Source of the DNA: Hemicentrotus pulcherrimus
Lineage: Eukaryota > Echinodermata > Echinoidea > Camarodonta > Strongylocentrotidae
NCBI GenBank assembly: GCA_003118195.1
Contig: BEXV01005800.1
Location: forward strand, 3,267 to 14,645
Length of the DNA stretch: 11,379 nucleotides
Direction: 5' to 3'
The stretch's first letter is position 1. Every line of letters begins with the position of its first letter. The position numbers were made by a program, and so were the translations under genes. Below, piece by piece: positions 6,101-11,379 of the stretch. The notes beneath the pieces are model-generated. The model was not told where the DNA came from and did not search any database. It saw only the letters and a program-made list of their open reading frames with translations.

Positions 6101-8764
6101 TTTTCCTTGAGGGTTCATCCAGACTGTCATCCTCAGAACCATGGCTATATGGGAACAAATATTCAATTGACACGTTATAAGACGAACGGAAAGTAAGGGG
6201 TAACAACAAAATTAGGCAAGGTTTGCAAGGCATAAAGTAAACAATTAGTTCTCACACTTCCATTTATGTCCTGATAATGTAATATATATATTTTTTTGTT
6301 AACGGCACAGAAGGTTGCTCTTTCCCATTAAAGTTGTTCATTCAAAATGTTTTATTTATAAATCTGATTAAACAATGTTTCTCTTCTATAGGGTCTACTA
6401 TTCCAGGAATGCTTTTTCCCCCGAAGATGATATTGTTTTAAAAGTGCGAAGTCCATAAAATATTAAAATACAAGTTTTATGAAATTTTATATTTCAATCA
6501 TTCAGAATGGTTCGTAATTGATTATGTGTTTTTTGTGAGCTACACATGTATATATAGATATATCAAAACGTGTCAGGCATAATAGAGGTCCCACACGATA
6601 CAGTGTTAATATATGTAGGACAGACGATATATATTTCACAACACACTATGACACAAATATTTGACGATGTAAAATAGGATTTAAACGTTTTGTTTGTTCT
6701 CGGGACTGTTAAACAACTTTGTGTGATTTTTTAACATTCTCATGAAGGAATCATGTTGTACTATTTTACATCGTCAACAATCTTGGCGTATCTACCATTA
6801 CATTGTGTGTTGCATTAGTATGAAATTGCTATGCTTTTTTTGTTTGATTGATTGATTTTTTTTTCCCGTCAAGTCAAAATTCTATTACTGAATTGGAATG
6901 TACATATATATTCATGAATCCATATACATGTAGCATGTAAACATCACAAACTTTCATTGCTAAATGGACAATAAATATGAACCTTATGATCCTTATATGA
7001 TATGTAGAGTATTGAGCTCCGCTTCTTTTTATACCACTTTCATGGTAAATGATTCCATGGTTGGCTGCCATGAGTTCGTTATAGGTATTAGGGTCAAATC
7101 CCACTAACGCCAACTTAGACGATGAGAAGGGGATTAAACAACAAGTAATACTAATCATACAGAATAGTTTATGAAATCATGTTTAGGAATAAATATATTT
7201 TTTTTTCTTCTTCTACTTGAGGGTGAACATGTGTTGCACAATGCCTGATATTATATGCGCTCATCGAATCATCGCAGCAAAAACGTACCTAGAAGGCTTG
7301 ATGATATTCTGTTGACCTATGAAAGTATTTCCTGTCACACTCCTGTCACACTACTCGAATTCGCTGCATCTACATGTACACCGATTGATGAATCTCCTTG
7401 CTTTTCCCTGCTTTTTACATTGATCATACTTATTGCCCATTACACAGGAAATTCATTAATATTAGAAGGTGGTACTTTTTTTTTAAAGGAAAAGGTTGGA
7501 AGATCGATAGTAAAAGCAACCTTAACATAAGGTATAACAATTGCCATAGCGAACAACAAGTATTTGCGTGTGTGTTATGGTTCGCTTACTCTGGTTGTAG
7601 ATGACATGTCGTTACTGCAGAAAGACCTGTAAAATGAGAAAGAGAGAAAGAGAGAGAAAGAGAGAGAGAAAGAGAAAGAGGAAGATATATACAAACACAA
7701 ATAGATAGAAAATGAAAATAGAAATAGAAAGAGGAGGAGGAAGATAAAATTATGGGAAATCAATCCTTCGCACATGCCAGATCAACTCTTTGGAATCAGC
7801 TTCCACAGCTCTTAAAGACAGGAGCTGTCCTTTATTTCAAGTGTAAACTTAAAACTCACCTGTTCCAACTGAATTTGGCTTACTTTAGTTTATTTCCAGT
7901 CTATATTAATCTATGTTATTAATTTACACCAACAAAATCCATAGTGTGTCTTTATTGATTTTTTCCCCTTAGTTCAATGTACCAATTTTTCTACCCCATT
8001 ACAATTTTCACGTAGCCATACTTTCCCAGCGCCTTCACCATTTTGCGAAATGTAAAAAGGTGCTTCTTTACGTACTCAATACTATCATTATTCTGTTCAC
8101 CTAATGCCATTTCCCTCTACACAGCTGTATACAGTTAAAATCTTAATATAATTAGGGGTCTATCCTATTTTACCCTGATATGATAATTACCTTTAGATAT
8201 TTGGCCCCTTTGTGCATTTTCTCCACTAGTGGAGGGTACATCCAATTCGTAGTTATCAAATTCGTTCATGGGTTTGAAGCCGGTACAATGCCCTCTGATA
8301 TTTGTTCCTGGCACTAGAGTGGTCTTACTATTGGGAAGGGCCGAAAGGGAAGAGTTGTTTGTTGTAGTGCCCTCTCTAAAAGAGTGGGTGTTTAGTTCTT
8401 GTGAGGTCACTTGATGTAGTACATAGCTCTGGAAGTATCGATCAAATTCCTTGACAAGATGATTCGTTAATTCGTCTGATTCATTCTTGTTATGTTCGGT
8501 CTCTGCCACAGGTCCTGCCTTCTGACCTGAGATATACTGTTGTTGCGATGGTTCACTATGTTGAGGACACCCCGGTGGAGTGACGAATGGTGGGTATTCT
8601 ATCTGTTGCTGTACGGATCCTTGGTGCGACGTCAGAGGTTCAGGGGCTCTACTAGTTGGGCGGCGTATTATCTCTGACAATGTGGGGTTAAAGAGATGAC
8701 CGATGTATCTACGTTGCATAGATTTTGATTCAATTAGCCTCAACTCTTCTGACCTTTCATCCAT
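23..8764 (-). CDS. Multi-exon Death-ZU5-UPA-like protein gene (3' part outside window)
   Basis: Spliced model on the minus strand: 8764-8191, 7331-7289, 6144-5905, 3188-2956, 2559-2482, 2067-1753, 1154-925, 151-23. Every junction is GT-AG and phases match throughout, giving 1842 nt or 614 codons with no internal stop. Predicted order: disordered N-terminus (1-191), small RHIM-like exon (192-205), duplicated charged repeat (about 206-285), Death domain (about 286-363), linker (364-389), ZU5 (about 390-523, ending at H521-F522-S523), then a UPA-like region to the window edge. By family knowledge, Death domains assemble signalling complexes, and ZU5-UPA modules occur in PIDD, UNC5, UNC5CL and ankyrins. 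No signal peptide or transmembrane segment is seen, so a cytosolic or nuclear adaptor is inferred. The second exon is the weakest part; residue numbers after it depend on it. The C-terminus and the true 5' end are not established. Confidence 0.8.
152..924 (-). other. Intron between coding exons 7 and 8
   Basis: A 773-nt intron bounded by GTATGA and CACAG. No conserved coding exon, RNA gene or recognisable repeat was seen. Short open frames at 178-366 and 331-567 show no protein-like pattern or domain. Confidence 0.65.
925..1154 (-). CDS. Coding exon 7: end of ZU5 with His-Phe-Ser tripeptide, start of UPA-like region
   Basis: The acceptor TTTCATTCTTTTGCAG| before 1154 is excellent; the donor CATTGG|GTATGA follows 925; phase 1 to 0. 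It encodes the final ZU5 strands (CRVTYSHVEISLEHFSKGYM) followed by KRMSFMPFLPKIMPQGRKM and LQFRMVTKPHTIHW, fitting the opening of a UPA-type beta domain. The H-F-S tripeptide, read from bases 1077-1069, sits where PIDD and UNC5CL carry their autoproteolysis site (cleavage between Phe and Ser, family knowledge). Cleavage here would separate the Death-containing part from the UPA-like part. UPA assignment is tentative because this family is weakly conserved and only part is visible. Confidence 0.82.
1331..1452. repeat. Impure (ATT)n / (ATC)n microsatellite
   Basis: A run of about 120 bases dominated by TATTATTATC and ATTATTATT-type units with interruptions. It is intronic and has no coding content. 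Confidence 0.85.
1454..1500. repeat. (CTA)n microsatellite
   Basis: CTACTTCTACTACTACTACT and following degenerate CTA/ACT units, directly next to the ATT-type tract, making a compound microsatellite. Confidence 0.85.
1753..2067 (-). CDS. Coding exon 6: ZU5 domain
   Basis: The acceptor ATTTTTAACCTTAG| precedes 2067 and the donor CACG|GTAAAG follows 1753; phase 1-1, 315 nt. The exon encodes a clear ZU5 domain: EGIFDQTGGELHIPSHG, then LTLSIPPGALPEGSSETI, then ETLVSFGFQCLPSGLQF, then EKPVRLKMPHCAIL. Diagnostic features are the GG-x-L-x-I-P start, the I-P-P-G-A-L-P-x-G block, the E-x-L-x-S...Q-C-x-P-x-G-L-x-F block and the K-P-V-x-L-x-x-P-H-C-A block. ZU5 domains occur with UPA and Death domains in UNC5, PIDD, UNC5CL and ankyrins. 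A strand-opposite ORF of 103 codons covers this exon, which hides it in simple ORF scans. The call is very secure. Confidence 0.92.
2068..2481 (-). other. Intron between coding exons 5 and 6
   Basis: A 414-nt intron from GTGAGT to AACCTTAG. It contains a C-rich/G-rich inverted repeat (2178-2244) and otherwise AT-rich sequence. Confidence 0.6.
2178..2244. repeat. Inverted repeat with CCCCCC and GGGGGG ends
   Basis: The left arm has CCCCCC then AGAAAAT and CCTAGGA; the right arm has TCCTAGGATTTT then GGGGGG. The arms are complementary with a small interruption around a loop that repeats ATTACCCC. It may be a short foldback repeat or a satellite-derived fragment. Confidence 0.6.
2482..2559 (-). 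CDS. Coding exon 5: short Ser-rich linker
   Basis: A 78-nt exon in phase 1-1. The acceptor is CTTCCAACTGCAAATTGTAG| and the donor ATA|GTGAGT is near perfect. It encodes VKEVVSSSHRLNFKPSPSS then VTDVHVH. It joins the Death exon to the ZU5 exon in frame (G+TC gives Val; A+AC gives Asn). Because both ends are phase 1, the exon could be skipped without breaking frame: G from exon 4 plus AC of exon 6 gives Asp. No domain is recognised, and the exon rests on splice-site quality and phase agreement only. Confidence 0.6.
2560..2955 (-). other. Intron between coding exons 4 and 5
   Basis: A 396-nt AT-rich intron from GTATAC to AATTGTAG. No repeat or RNA gene was recognised. Confidence 0.6.
2956..3188 (-). 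CDS. Coding exon 4: Death domain
   Basis: The acceptor TTTCTTGTTGTATAG| precedes 3188 (phase 2) and the donor GGAG|GTATAC follows 2956 (phase 1). The exon encodes about 78 residues, essentially one whole Death domain. Recognisable elements in order: helix 1 VQLDTLAARIP, helix 2 KYHHLSDELGI, a central EYNEASRILKQH segment, the helix-5 signature ATRECLSVWKFKTGG with the conserved Trp, and helix 6 SSTELNRILNGVHLGG. Length and spacing fit the family (about 80-90 residues). Death domains form homotypic oligomers in apoptotic and innate immune complexes; the partner is unknown. A Death domain within one exon flanked by introns of different phase is not a simple shuffling-ready symmetric exon. The domain call is strong; the pathway is not determined by sequence. 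Confidence 0.88.
3634..3740. repeat. Degenerate 14-15 bp minisatellite, block A
   Basis: Diverged units such as AAATGTAGAAGGTAAA, AAATGCCAGAAGTTA, AAATGTCAGTAGTAAA and TGTGTCAGAGGTAA. Consensus approximately AAATGTCAGAGGTAA. The same unit recurs in blocks at 4259-4334 and 5155-5285. Confidence 0.7.
3751..3770. repeat. Perfect 20-bp palindrome
   Basis: TTCGACTGCGCGCAGTCGAA equals its own reverse complement. It lies just outside the left inverted repeat of element 1 and may be part of its terminus. Confidence 0.9.
3775..4253. mobile_element. Non-autonomous inverted-repeat-bounded element 1
   Basis: It starts with ATGCCTCCG and ends with the complement CGGAGGCAT. Inside are about three diverged tandem monomers of roughly 146 bp, marked by GTTCT at 3856, 4001 and 4148, each followed by a ...CG..CACAAG or similar string, and by TGACC-type blocks at 3900 and 4056. 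The 3' portion (GACGTACAGACAGACTGACT, then AACCCGAAAACATAATG) resembles a repeat I recall as abundant in echinoderm genomes. No transposase is encoded. It interrupts the minisatellite. Confidence 0.65.
4056..4068. promoter_or_regulatory. DR1-type nuclear-receptor half-site pair inside element 1
   Basis: TGACCTTTGACCT is the reverse complement of AGGTCA-A-AGGTCA, a perfect direct repeat with one-base spacer. This is the motif class bound by HNF4/RXR/PPAR-type receptors (family knowledge). Activity here is unknown. Confidence 0.35.
4259..4334. repeat. Degenerate 14-15 bp minisatellite, block B
   Basis: Units such as AGTACCAGAGGTAAAA, AAATGTCAGATGTCAAA and ATGCCAAAAGTAAC, matching blocks A and C. 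It lies exactly between the two inserted elements. Confidence 0.7.
4353..5153. mobile_element. Non-autonomous inverted-repeat-bounded element 2
   Basis: It starts with GTCTCGCC and ends with the complement GGCGAGAC. The interior has repeated segments around AATGACCTTTGA at 4601, 4737 and 4938 (spacings 136 and 201), the last two preceded by GTCTAAGTTTGTTGACCTGA. A short CCG run (about 5091-5104) lies near the right end. No protein-coding capacity is seen. It is likely a MITE-like or composite repeat. Confidence 0.55.
4940..4952. promoter_or_regulatory. DR1-type nuclear-receptor half-site pair inside element 2
   Basis: A second exact TGACCTTTGACCT, in a repeat with different termini from element 1. 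Related imperfect versions lie at about 4602 and 4738. Confidence 0.35.
5155..5285. repeat. Degenerate 14-15 bp minisatellite, block C
   Basis: The best-preserved block: AAAATGCCAGAGGTTAAA, GTGTCAGAGGTAAAAATG, TCAAAGGTAAAAATG and TTAGCGGTAA. It continues the pattern of blocks A and B on the far side of element 2. Confidence 0.75.
5905..6144 (-). CDS. Coding exon 3: tandem acidic/basic 40-residue repeat
   Basis: The acceptor is ATTTGTTCCCATATAG| before 6144 and the donor AT|GTAAGT after 5905 has a perfect intron consensus; both ends are phase 2. About 80 codons encode two copies of one unit. Copy 1 starts GSEDDSLDEPSRKRDKK and copy 2 starts GSKDDSLDGRPRKRKKK. Each passes through a T/A-DS..DED acidic patch and a basic end (ERTRRDKR, GRPRGDKQA). 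DNA copies are offset by 120-123 bp, differing by one codon. Acidic Ser clusters look like casein kinase 2 sites and RPRKRKKK looks like a nuclear localisation signal; both are inferences from composition. The next exon supplies the last base of the split codon (AT+T, Ile), leading straight into the Death domain. The segment is probably disordered and acts as a linker or localisation segment. Confidence 0.8.
5912..6142 (-). repeat. Coding tandem duplication, period about 120 bp
   Basis: Two copies (plus-strand offsets 5912 versus 6032 and 6001 versus 6124) within coding exon 3, differing by a 3-bp indel and substitutions. The frame is preserved in both copies. Confidence 0.85.
6145..7288 (-). 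other. Intron between candidate exon 2 and exon 3
   Basis: About 1.14 kb, AT-rich, from GTACGT to CCCATATAG. It holds a 17-bp inverted repeat (6661-6777) and a possible alternative exon at 6983-7103. The rest, including T-rich tracts at 6852-6864 and 7197-7206, shows nothing recognisable. Confidence 0.45.
6661..6777. repeat. Perfect 17-bp inverted repeat with 83-nt loop
   Basis: TTGACGATGTAAAATAG at 6661-6677 and its exact complement CTATTTTACATCGTCAA at 6761-6777. It may be a small MITE or an intronic hairpin; no target-site duplication is evident. Confidence 0.8.
7289..7331 (-). CDS. Candidate coding exon 2: short exon with RHIM-like motif
   Basis: A 43-nt exon is proposed because exon 1 ends in phase 1 and exon 3 needs phase 2. 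The donor CTAG|GTACGT is good. The acceptor GTGTGACAG|GAAAT lacks a clear polypyrimidine tract. It encodes GNTFIGQQNIIKPS, split codons included. The core T-F-I-G followed by Q-Q-N-I-I resembles RHIM amyloid motifs (consensus I/V-Q-I/V-G with Asn three residues after Gly). Two other acceptors keep this frame and donor: one after CTTTCATAG (exon 7319-7289, phase 1, lacking the TFIG core) and one starting at 7350, which would need a phase-0 donor in exon 1. A different exon at 7103-6983 would also satisfy the phases. Treat as a candidate needing transcript support. Confidence 0.35.
7631..7750. repeat. Purine-rich (GA)n/(GAAA)n tract
   Basis: GAGAAAGAGAGAAAGAGAGA and similar, then GATA/GAAATA and GAGGAGGAGGAAG units. 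It abuts the 5' end of the LINE remnant. Confidence 0.9.
7752..7922 (+). pseudogene. 5'-truncated LINE (non-LTR retrotransposon) reverse transcriptase C-terminus
   Basis: A 56-codon open frame ending in TAA reads MGNQSFAHARSTLWNQLPQL followed by FKCKLKTHLFQL. This matches the pattern at the end of many LINE ORF2 proteins: G-(D/N)-x-(S/A)-F...A...LWN-x-LP...FK-x-x-LKTHLF (family knowledge of CR1/L2/Rex-like clades; clade not resolved). The reverse transcriptase core and endonuclease are missing, so this is a dead 5'-truncated copy, as left by target-primed reverse transcription. It lies in sense on the plus strand, antisense to the host gene, inside an intron and immediately after a purine microsatellite. 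The ATG is fortuitous. It is not an exon of the host gene. Confidence 0.8.
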
Positions 8765-8791
8765 GTGTAGCTTGTCATTGAAGAAATGGTG
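8191..8791 (-). CDS. Coding exon 1: disordered N-terminal region with probable start codon
   Basis: The acceptor is a pyrimidine-rich stretch ending CTTACTCTCAG just before 8791. The donor is AAAG|GTAATT after 8191, leaving phase 1. The frame is open for 200 codons. The likely initiator is the ATG at 8764-8762, codon 10 of the exon (CACATGG, a weak context at -3 but G at +4). The encoded segment begins MDERSEELRLIESKSMQRRY, then is rich in Gln, Pro, Ser, Thr and Asn, with short patches such as HLVKEFDRYFQSYVLHQ that could form a helix, and ends ENAQRGQISK. No known domain is recognised. It is called coding because of its long open frame, good splice signals and phase agreement with downstream exons. 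If an upstream coding exon exists, the first nine codons would also be translated. Confidence 0.75.
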
Positions 8792-8850
8792 CTGAGAGTA
8801 AGATAAACAGGCATAACTCTTTAAAACAATAAAACAATAGTATTTTGTAT

Positions 8851-8873
8851 TCTCTCTCTCTCTCTCTTTCTCC
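8851..8873. repeat. (CT)n microsatellite
   Basis: TCTCTCTCTCTCTCTCTTTC-type tract. On the minus strand it lies upstream of the exon 1 acceptor and would be within the short first intron. Confidence 0.9.
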
Positions 8874-8900
8874 TTCACAAACACACGGAGACAAACTCAC

Positions 8901-9110
8901 GTATTAAGGAAAACACATTTTTAGAAAATATATCAAAGGTTTTACTTTGATCTACCCATACCCTATCATTTCTTTTCTTAGTTGCAACTAATGATAAAAA
9001 GTTATACAAAATGCAAGTAACACATTTCAAAAGGAGACGAAATTCTACATAGCTTGGTTGCTACGCGACGCAAAGTGGGCCAGGGAGGGACCAAAGTGCG
9101 CCCAAACTTT
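8901..9110 (-). other. Possible 5' untranslated exon and promoter-proximal region
   Basis: A strong donor, AATAC|GTGAGT, ends a possible exon at 8901 and would pair with the acceptor before 8791 across a 109-nt intron containing the CT/GA microsatellite. A TAA in the coding frame lies immediately upstream of this donor (CCT TAA TAC), so if this exon is used translation must begin inside the next exon, supporting the ATG at 8764. A GC- and CpG-richer patch at about 9055-9110 stands out from the AT-rich surroundings and could mark a promoter. The exon start is not determined; the left edge given here is arbitrary. Confidence 0.25.
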
Positions 9111-9497
9111 TTTTTAGGTGATTTATTTTTGTTCTGTTTTGTTTCTTGCCCAGTTGAAAGATAGTACATTGAATAATTCCTCAGTAAAATATTTAATTCC
9201 GGTATGCACAATAAGGGTTAAAAATTTACTCCATCAAACAGCACAATTGTACATATTCACAGTTTAAGTGCAAAAGTGACTAATTTTATAAATCTTTAAA
9301 TTCAACATGGAGTTTTTAAGCCATTGATATGAAATTATTCTCACATTTTCCTAATAGTTCATTTCACTGCATGAATGGGTTAAAAATGGATAAAAACACA
9401 ATCGTCATAATAAATCATAGGGTAATTCACTGAAGAATGGACTAATTATCCGTGTCTTGTATAACTCAAGAACAAACTTTTGTCTGATGTCTAAGCT
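8902..9497. other. AT-rich upstream region without recognised genes
   Basis: Apart from the GC-richer patch at about 9055-9110 and a possible untranslated exon next to 8901, nothing coding or repetitive was recognised. Confidence 0.5.
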
Positions 9498-10048
9498 TTA
9501 AAGGGATAGTTGAGTTCTGTTTTCAGACTGCCAATGCCTTCAAAGTGCATGGTTATTGCTCTTATTCGTATCGGTGACATTAATAGTGTCCTTTTAAAAC
9601 CTACAATTGCTATGAAGGTAATTTTAGACCCCAACAATGGGTGAAATTTAGCCAATGCGATCATTCCAATTCAGCTCCACTTAAAAAAAAAAAATAAATA
9701 AATGATTAAAAATTAAAATACATGAGCCCGCTAATTGTGGGTAATATAAGCAACACGAAAATGCCAACAAAAAGCCAACATTGGCATTGGCTGAAATACG
9801 ACGCAAAAGGCGTTATTTCGTAGTTTTTTTTCAATGTTTTCATTTTTTCATTTTTTCATTTTTTTTTTTTTTACACAAGTATTAGAAATCGTTATATTTC
9901 AGCCGTCTCTGAACTGATTTTGATAAAACAAAGATGATTTTGTCATTTAAATAATCATGTTCTTTCAAATTTGACGCTCAGTTTTTAATTATCTCACAAA
10001 AATATTTTGTGTAGCGCCCTCTGCAACATAAATTAACTATCCCTTTAA
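9498..10048. mobile_element. MITE-like element with TTAA-flanked inverted repeats
   Basis: TTAAAGGGATAGTT at 9498-9511 is exactly complementary to AACTATCCCTTTAA at 10035-10048. The outer TTAA on both sides could be a target-site duplication around AGGGATAGTT termini, as in TTAA-targeting superfamilies (piggyBac, Kolobok; family knowledge). The 551-bp interior has no ORF, an A-rich tract near 9681-9718, a T-rich tract near 9823-9872 and an imperfect hairpin at about 9792-9822. Confidence 0.75.
9792..9822. repeat. Imperfect hairpin inside the MITE-like element
   Basis: TGAAATACGACGC and GGCGTTATTTCG are near-complementary around an AAAA loop; GCCAACATTGGC just upstream is also palindromic. 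Confidence 0.45.
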
Positions 10049-10159
10049 GTTGATACCAAATCTGCCCTCTTCTGTCTGTTTTTAACATTGCCCCGGAAAA
10101 TGTGTTTATTTTGGTCCTGCCGTTAATATTTATAAAATATTGTTTTGTTTTTATACATA

Positions 10160-11305
10160 GGATTTCCCGGCCAAATTCGCGAGTTTGTCATTCAAATTTA
10201 TTTGTCTTGCGTTCAAATTCGACAGTTTTAGAGTATTCAGGTATATCTCGGGTTTATATTCCCTTTTCTAGTTTTCAAATCTAGGGAATTTCCGTTAGAA
10301 TCTACGTATGTTTCATTCAAATTAATGAACAATGTACTTCTTTCGCTATTTTGTCATTCGATTTGGCGCAACACGATTTTCTGACAACGCGACAGTTTAC
10401 TTTTAGCATTCTAATTCATTTGTAGCATTCAAATTAGCACTTTGTGCACTTAAATTGATGGTCAATATACATTTCTCGTTTATTACACACTGTTTATAGC
10501 ACATTATTTTTCTTTCAAGATTATTCATGTGTATGTCATCATATTTCATTTCCTTGCATTTATACACTTATACTTATTAGATTTATTTGATATTTATCAG
10601 CATTTAAGTTTGATTGTTGATAAGAAAAAAAAAACGACTTCCATCTACGGACCTGATGGTCTCATTATATTGATAAATGTTCATGTAAGAAATTTGTTTG
10701 TCTTATGTTTCATCATAAATTTATTGTACTCTTTAAGAAAAATAGAGGAGTGTGCTGGGTATAAGAGACGATGTGAATTCCTTTTGTAAAATTCCGAGTC
10801 TGTAGTAAAAAAAAAAAAGGGCGATTGAGGGTACCCCCACCTTTCCCGGGTATATGAACATGTCCGTGCAGAAATGCCATATCCCTTGATTTTGTTCCTT
10901 CCTTACGTTATGTCTGACTACACCCATCTGTATTGTCCTGAAAATAAATAAATGGAACAACAGCTTAGACCCCAATGGCAAACCATGCATTTTAACTGCA
11001 TTATTTAAAAACTGTAAAAGTTTGTTGCTCTTCTTTCCATTAACATTCAACTTGAATAAAAATATTACGAATGCGAATGACATGTGTTAATTTGAATGAT
11101 AAAAATTACGCTTCGACAAGTGAATATTGATTTGAATGCTAGTTAAAAAGTTTCTAAATTGAATGACAGAGTCTATGAAACCCTTCGACCAAAATACAAA
11201 ATTAAATACCAAAACGGTAAAATAATGATAATTGGCATGGCAAAGCCGATCTGCGCAAAGTAAATGAATTCGAATGACAAACAGGCGAATTTGGCGGGGA
11301 AATCC
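10160..11305. mobile_element. Foldback-like element with inverted arrays of an ATTCAAATT motif
   Basis: The left arm 10160-10204 begins GGATTTCCCGGCCAAATTCG and the right arm, read on the minus strand from 11305, begins GGATTTCCCCGCCAAATTCG; both then reach GTTTGTCATTC[A/G]AATT. The left half carries repeated CATTCAAATT-type units (10189, 10211, 10314, 10355, 10407, 10426, 10446), many spaced by about 20 bp or multiples. The right half carries the same motif inverted (near 11073, 11091, 11132, 11159, 11268). The middle (about 10500-11040) is unique and has no recognisable protein. True ends may extend further. Confidence 0.6.
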
Positions 11306-11379
11306 TGTAGTACAAAAAAAGCATAATAATGTATACAATTCTGGGCCGCGAAAACAGATTTTCTTCTCCAGTAAAAAAG

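Larger units (their letters stand above)
7332..8190 (-). other. Intron between exon 1 and candidate exon 2
   Basis: About 0.86 kb from GTAATT. It holds a purine-rich microsatellite and an antisense LINE remnant. Bases 7923-8190 show no feature apart from possible LINE 3' untranslated sequence. Confidence 0.45.

Noticed and set aside
5878..6180. Plus-strand Ser/Leu-rich ORF of 100 codons
   Set aside because: It is the shadow of the duplicated charged repeat on the minus strand, which fits splice sites and phase.
7575..7775. Minus-strand Phe/Ser/Leu-rich ORF resembling a membrane protein
   Set aside because: It is the translation of the purine microsatellite on its complementary strand; low-complexity artefact.
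8792..8884. Extension of the exon 1 ORF upstream to the ATG at 8884
   Set aside because: The extension translates a GA microsatellite and a pyrimidine-rich acceptor; the splice acceptor before 8791 explains the open frame.
9060..9075. Possible RFX X-box (GTTGCTACGCGAC)
   Set aside because: Half-site spacing does not match the 14-bp consensus and there is no supporting promoter evidence.
10733..11338. Two minus-strand ORFs of 116 and 83 codons
   Set aside because: They are hydrophobic AT-driven translations inside the foldback-like region, with no domain and no good splice context.

Overview
The window looks like the genome of a marine invertebrate, most likely an echinoderm such as a sea urchin. 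It has an AT-rich background, short exons with spliceosomal GT-AG introns, microsatellites, a LINE 3' remnant, short inverted-repeat elements, and a repeat resembling one I remember as common in echinoderm genomes. That last point is recollection, not a search. There are no bacterial-style operons, rRNA or tRNA genes, and no CRISPR array.

The main content is one multi-exon gene on the minus strand, running from about 8.9 kb down through the left edge of the window. Open ORFs alone hide it, because the longest ORFs in several places lie on the opposite strand of its exons. Eight coding exons can be chained from splice sites: 8764-8191 (within an exon starting at 8791), 7331-7289 (weak), 6144-5905, 3188-2956, 2559-2482, 2067-1753, 1154-925 and 151-23. 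All junction phases agree (1, 2, 2, 1, 1, 1, 0, 0), giving 614 codons before the gene leaves the window. A possible 5' untranslated exon ends at 8901. The predicted product has a disordered N-terminal region, a possible short RHIM-like motif, a duplicated acidic/basic 40-residue repeat, a Death domain, a short linker, a ZU5 domain ending in a His-Phe-Ser tripeptide, and the start of a UPA-like region. The families are those of PIDD, UNC5, UNC5CL and ankyrins (apoptosis, innate immunity, scaffolding), but here the Death domain precedes ZU5, the reverse of those relatives.

The introns and upstream DNA are rich in repeats. Intron 3189-5904 holds a degenerate 14-15 bp minisatellite split into three blocks by two inverted-repeat-bounded elements (3775-4253 and 4353-5153), both carrying TGACCT half-sites. 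Intron 7332-8190 holds the antisense 3' end of a non-LTR retrotransposon ORF beside a purine tract. Upstream of the gene are a MITE-like element with TTAA termini (9498-10048) and a foldback-like pair of inverted repeat arrays (about 10160-11305). No convincing second gene was found.
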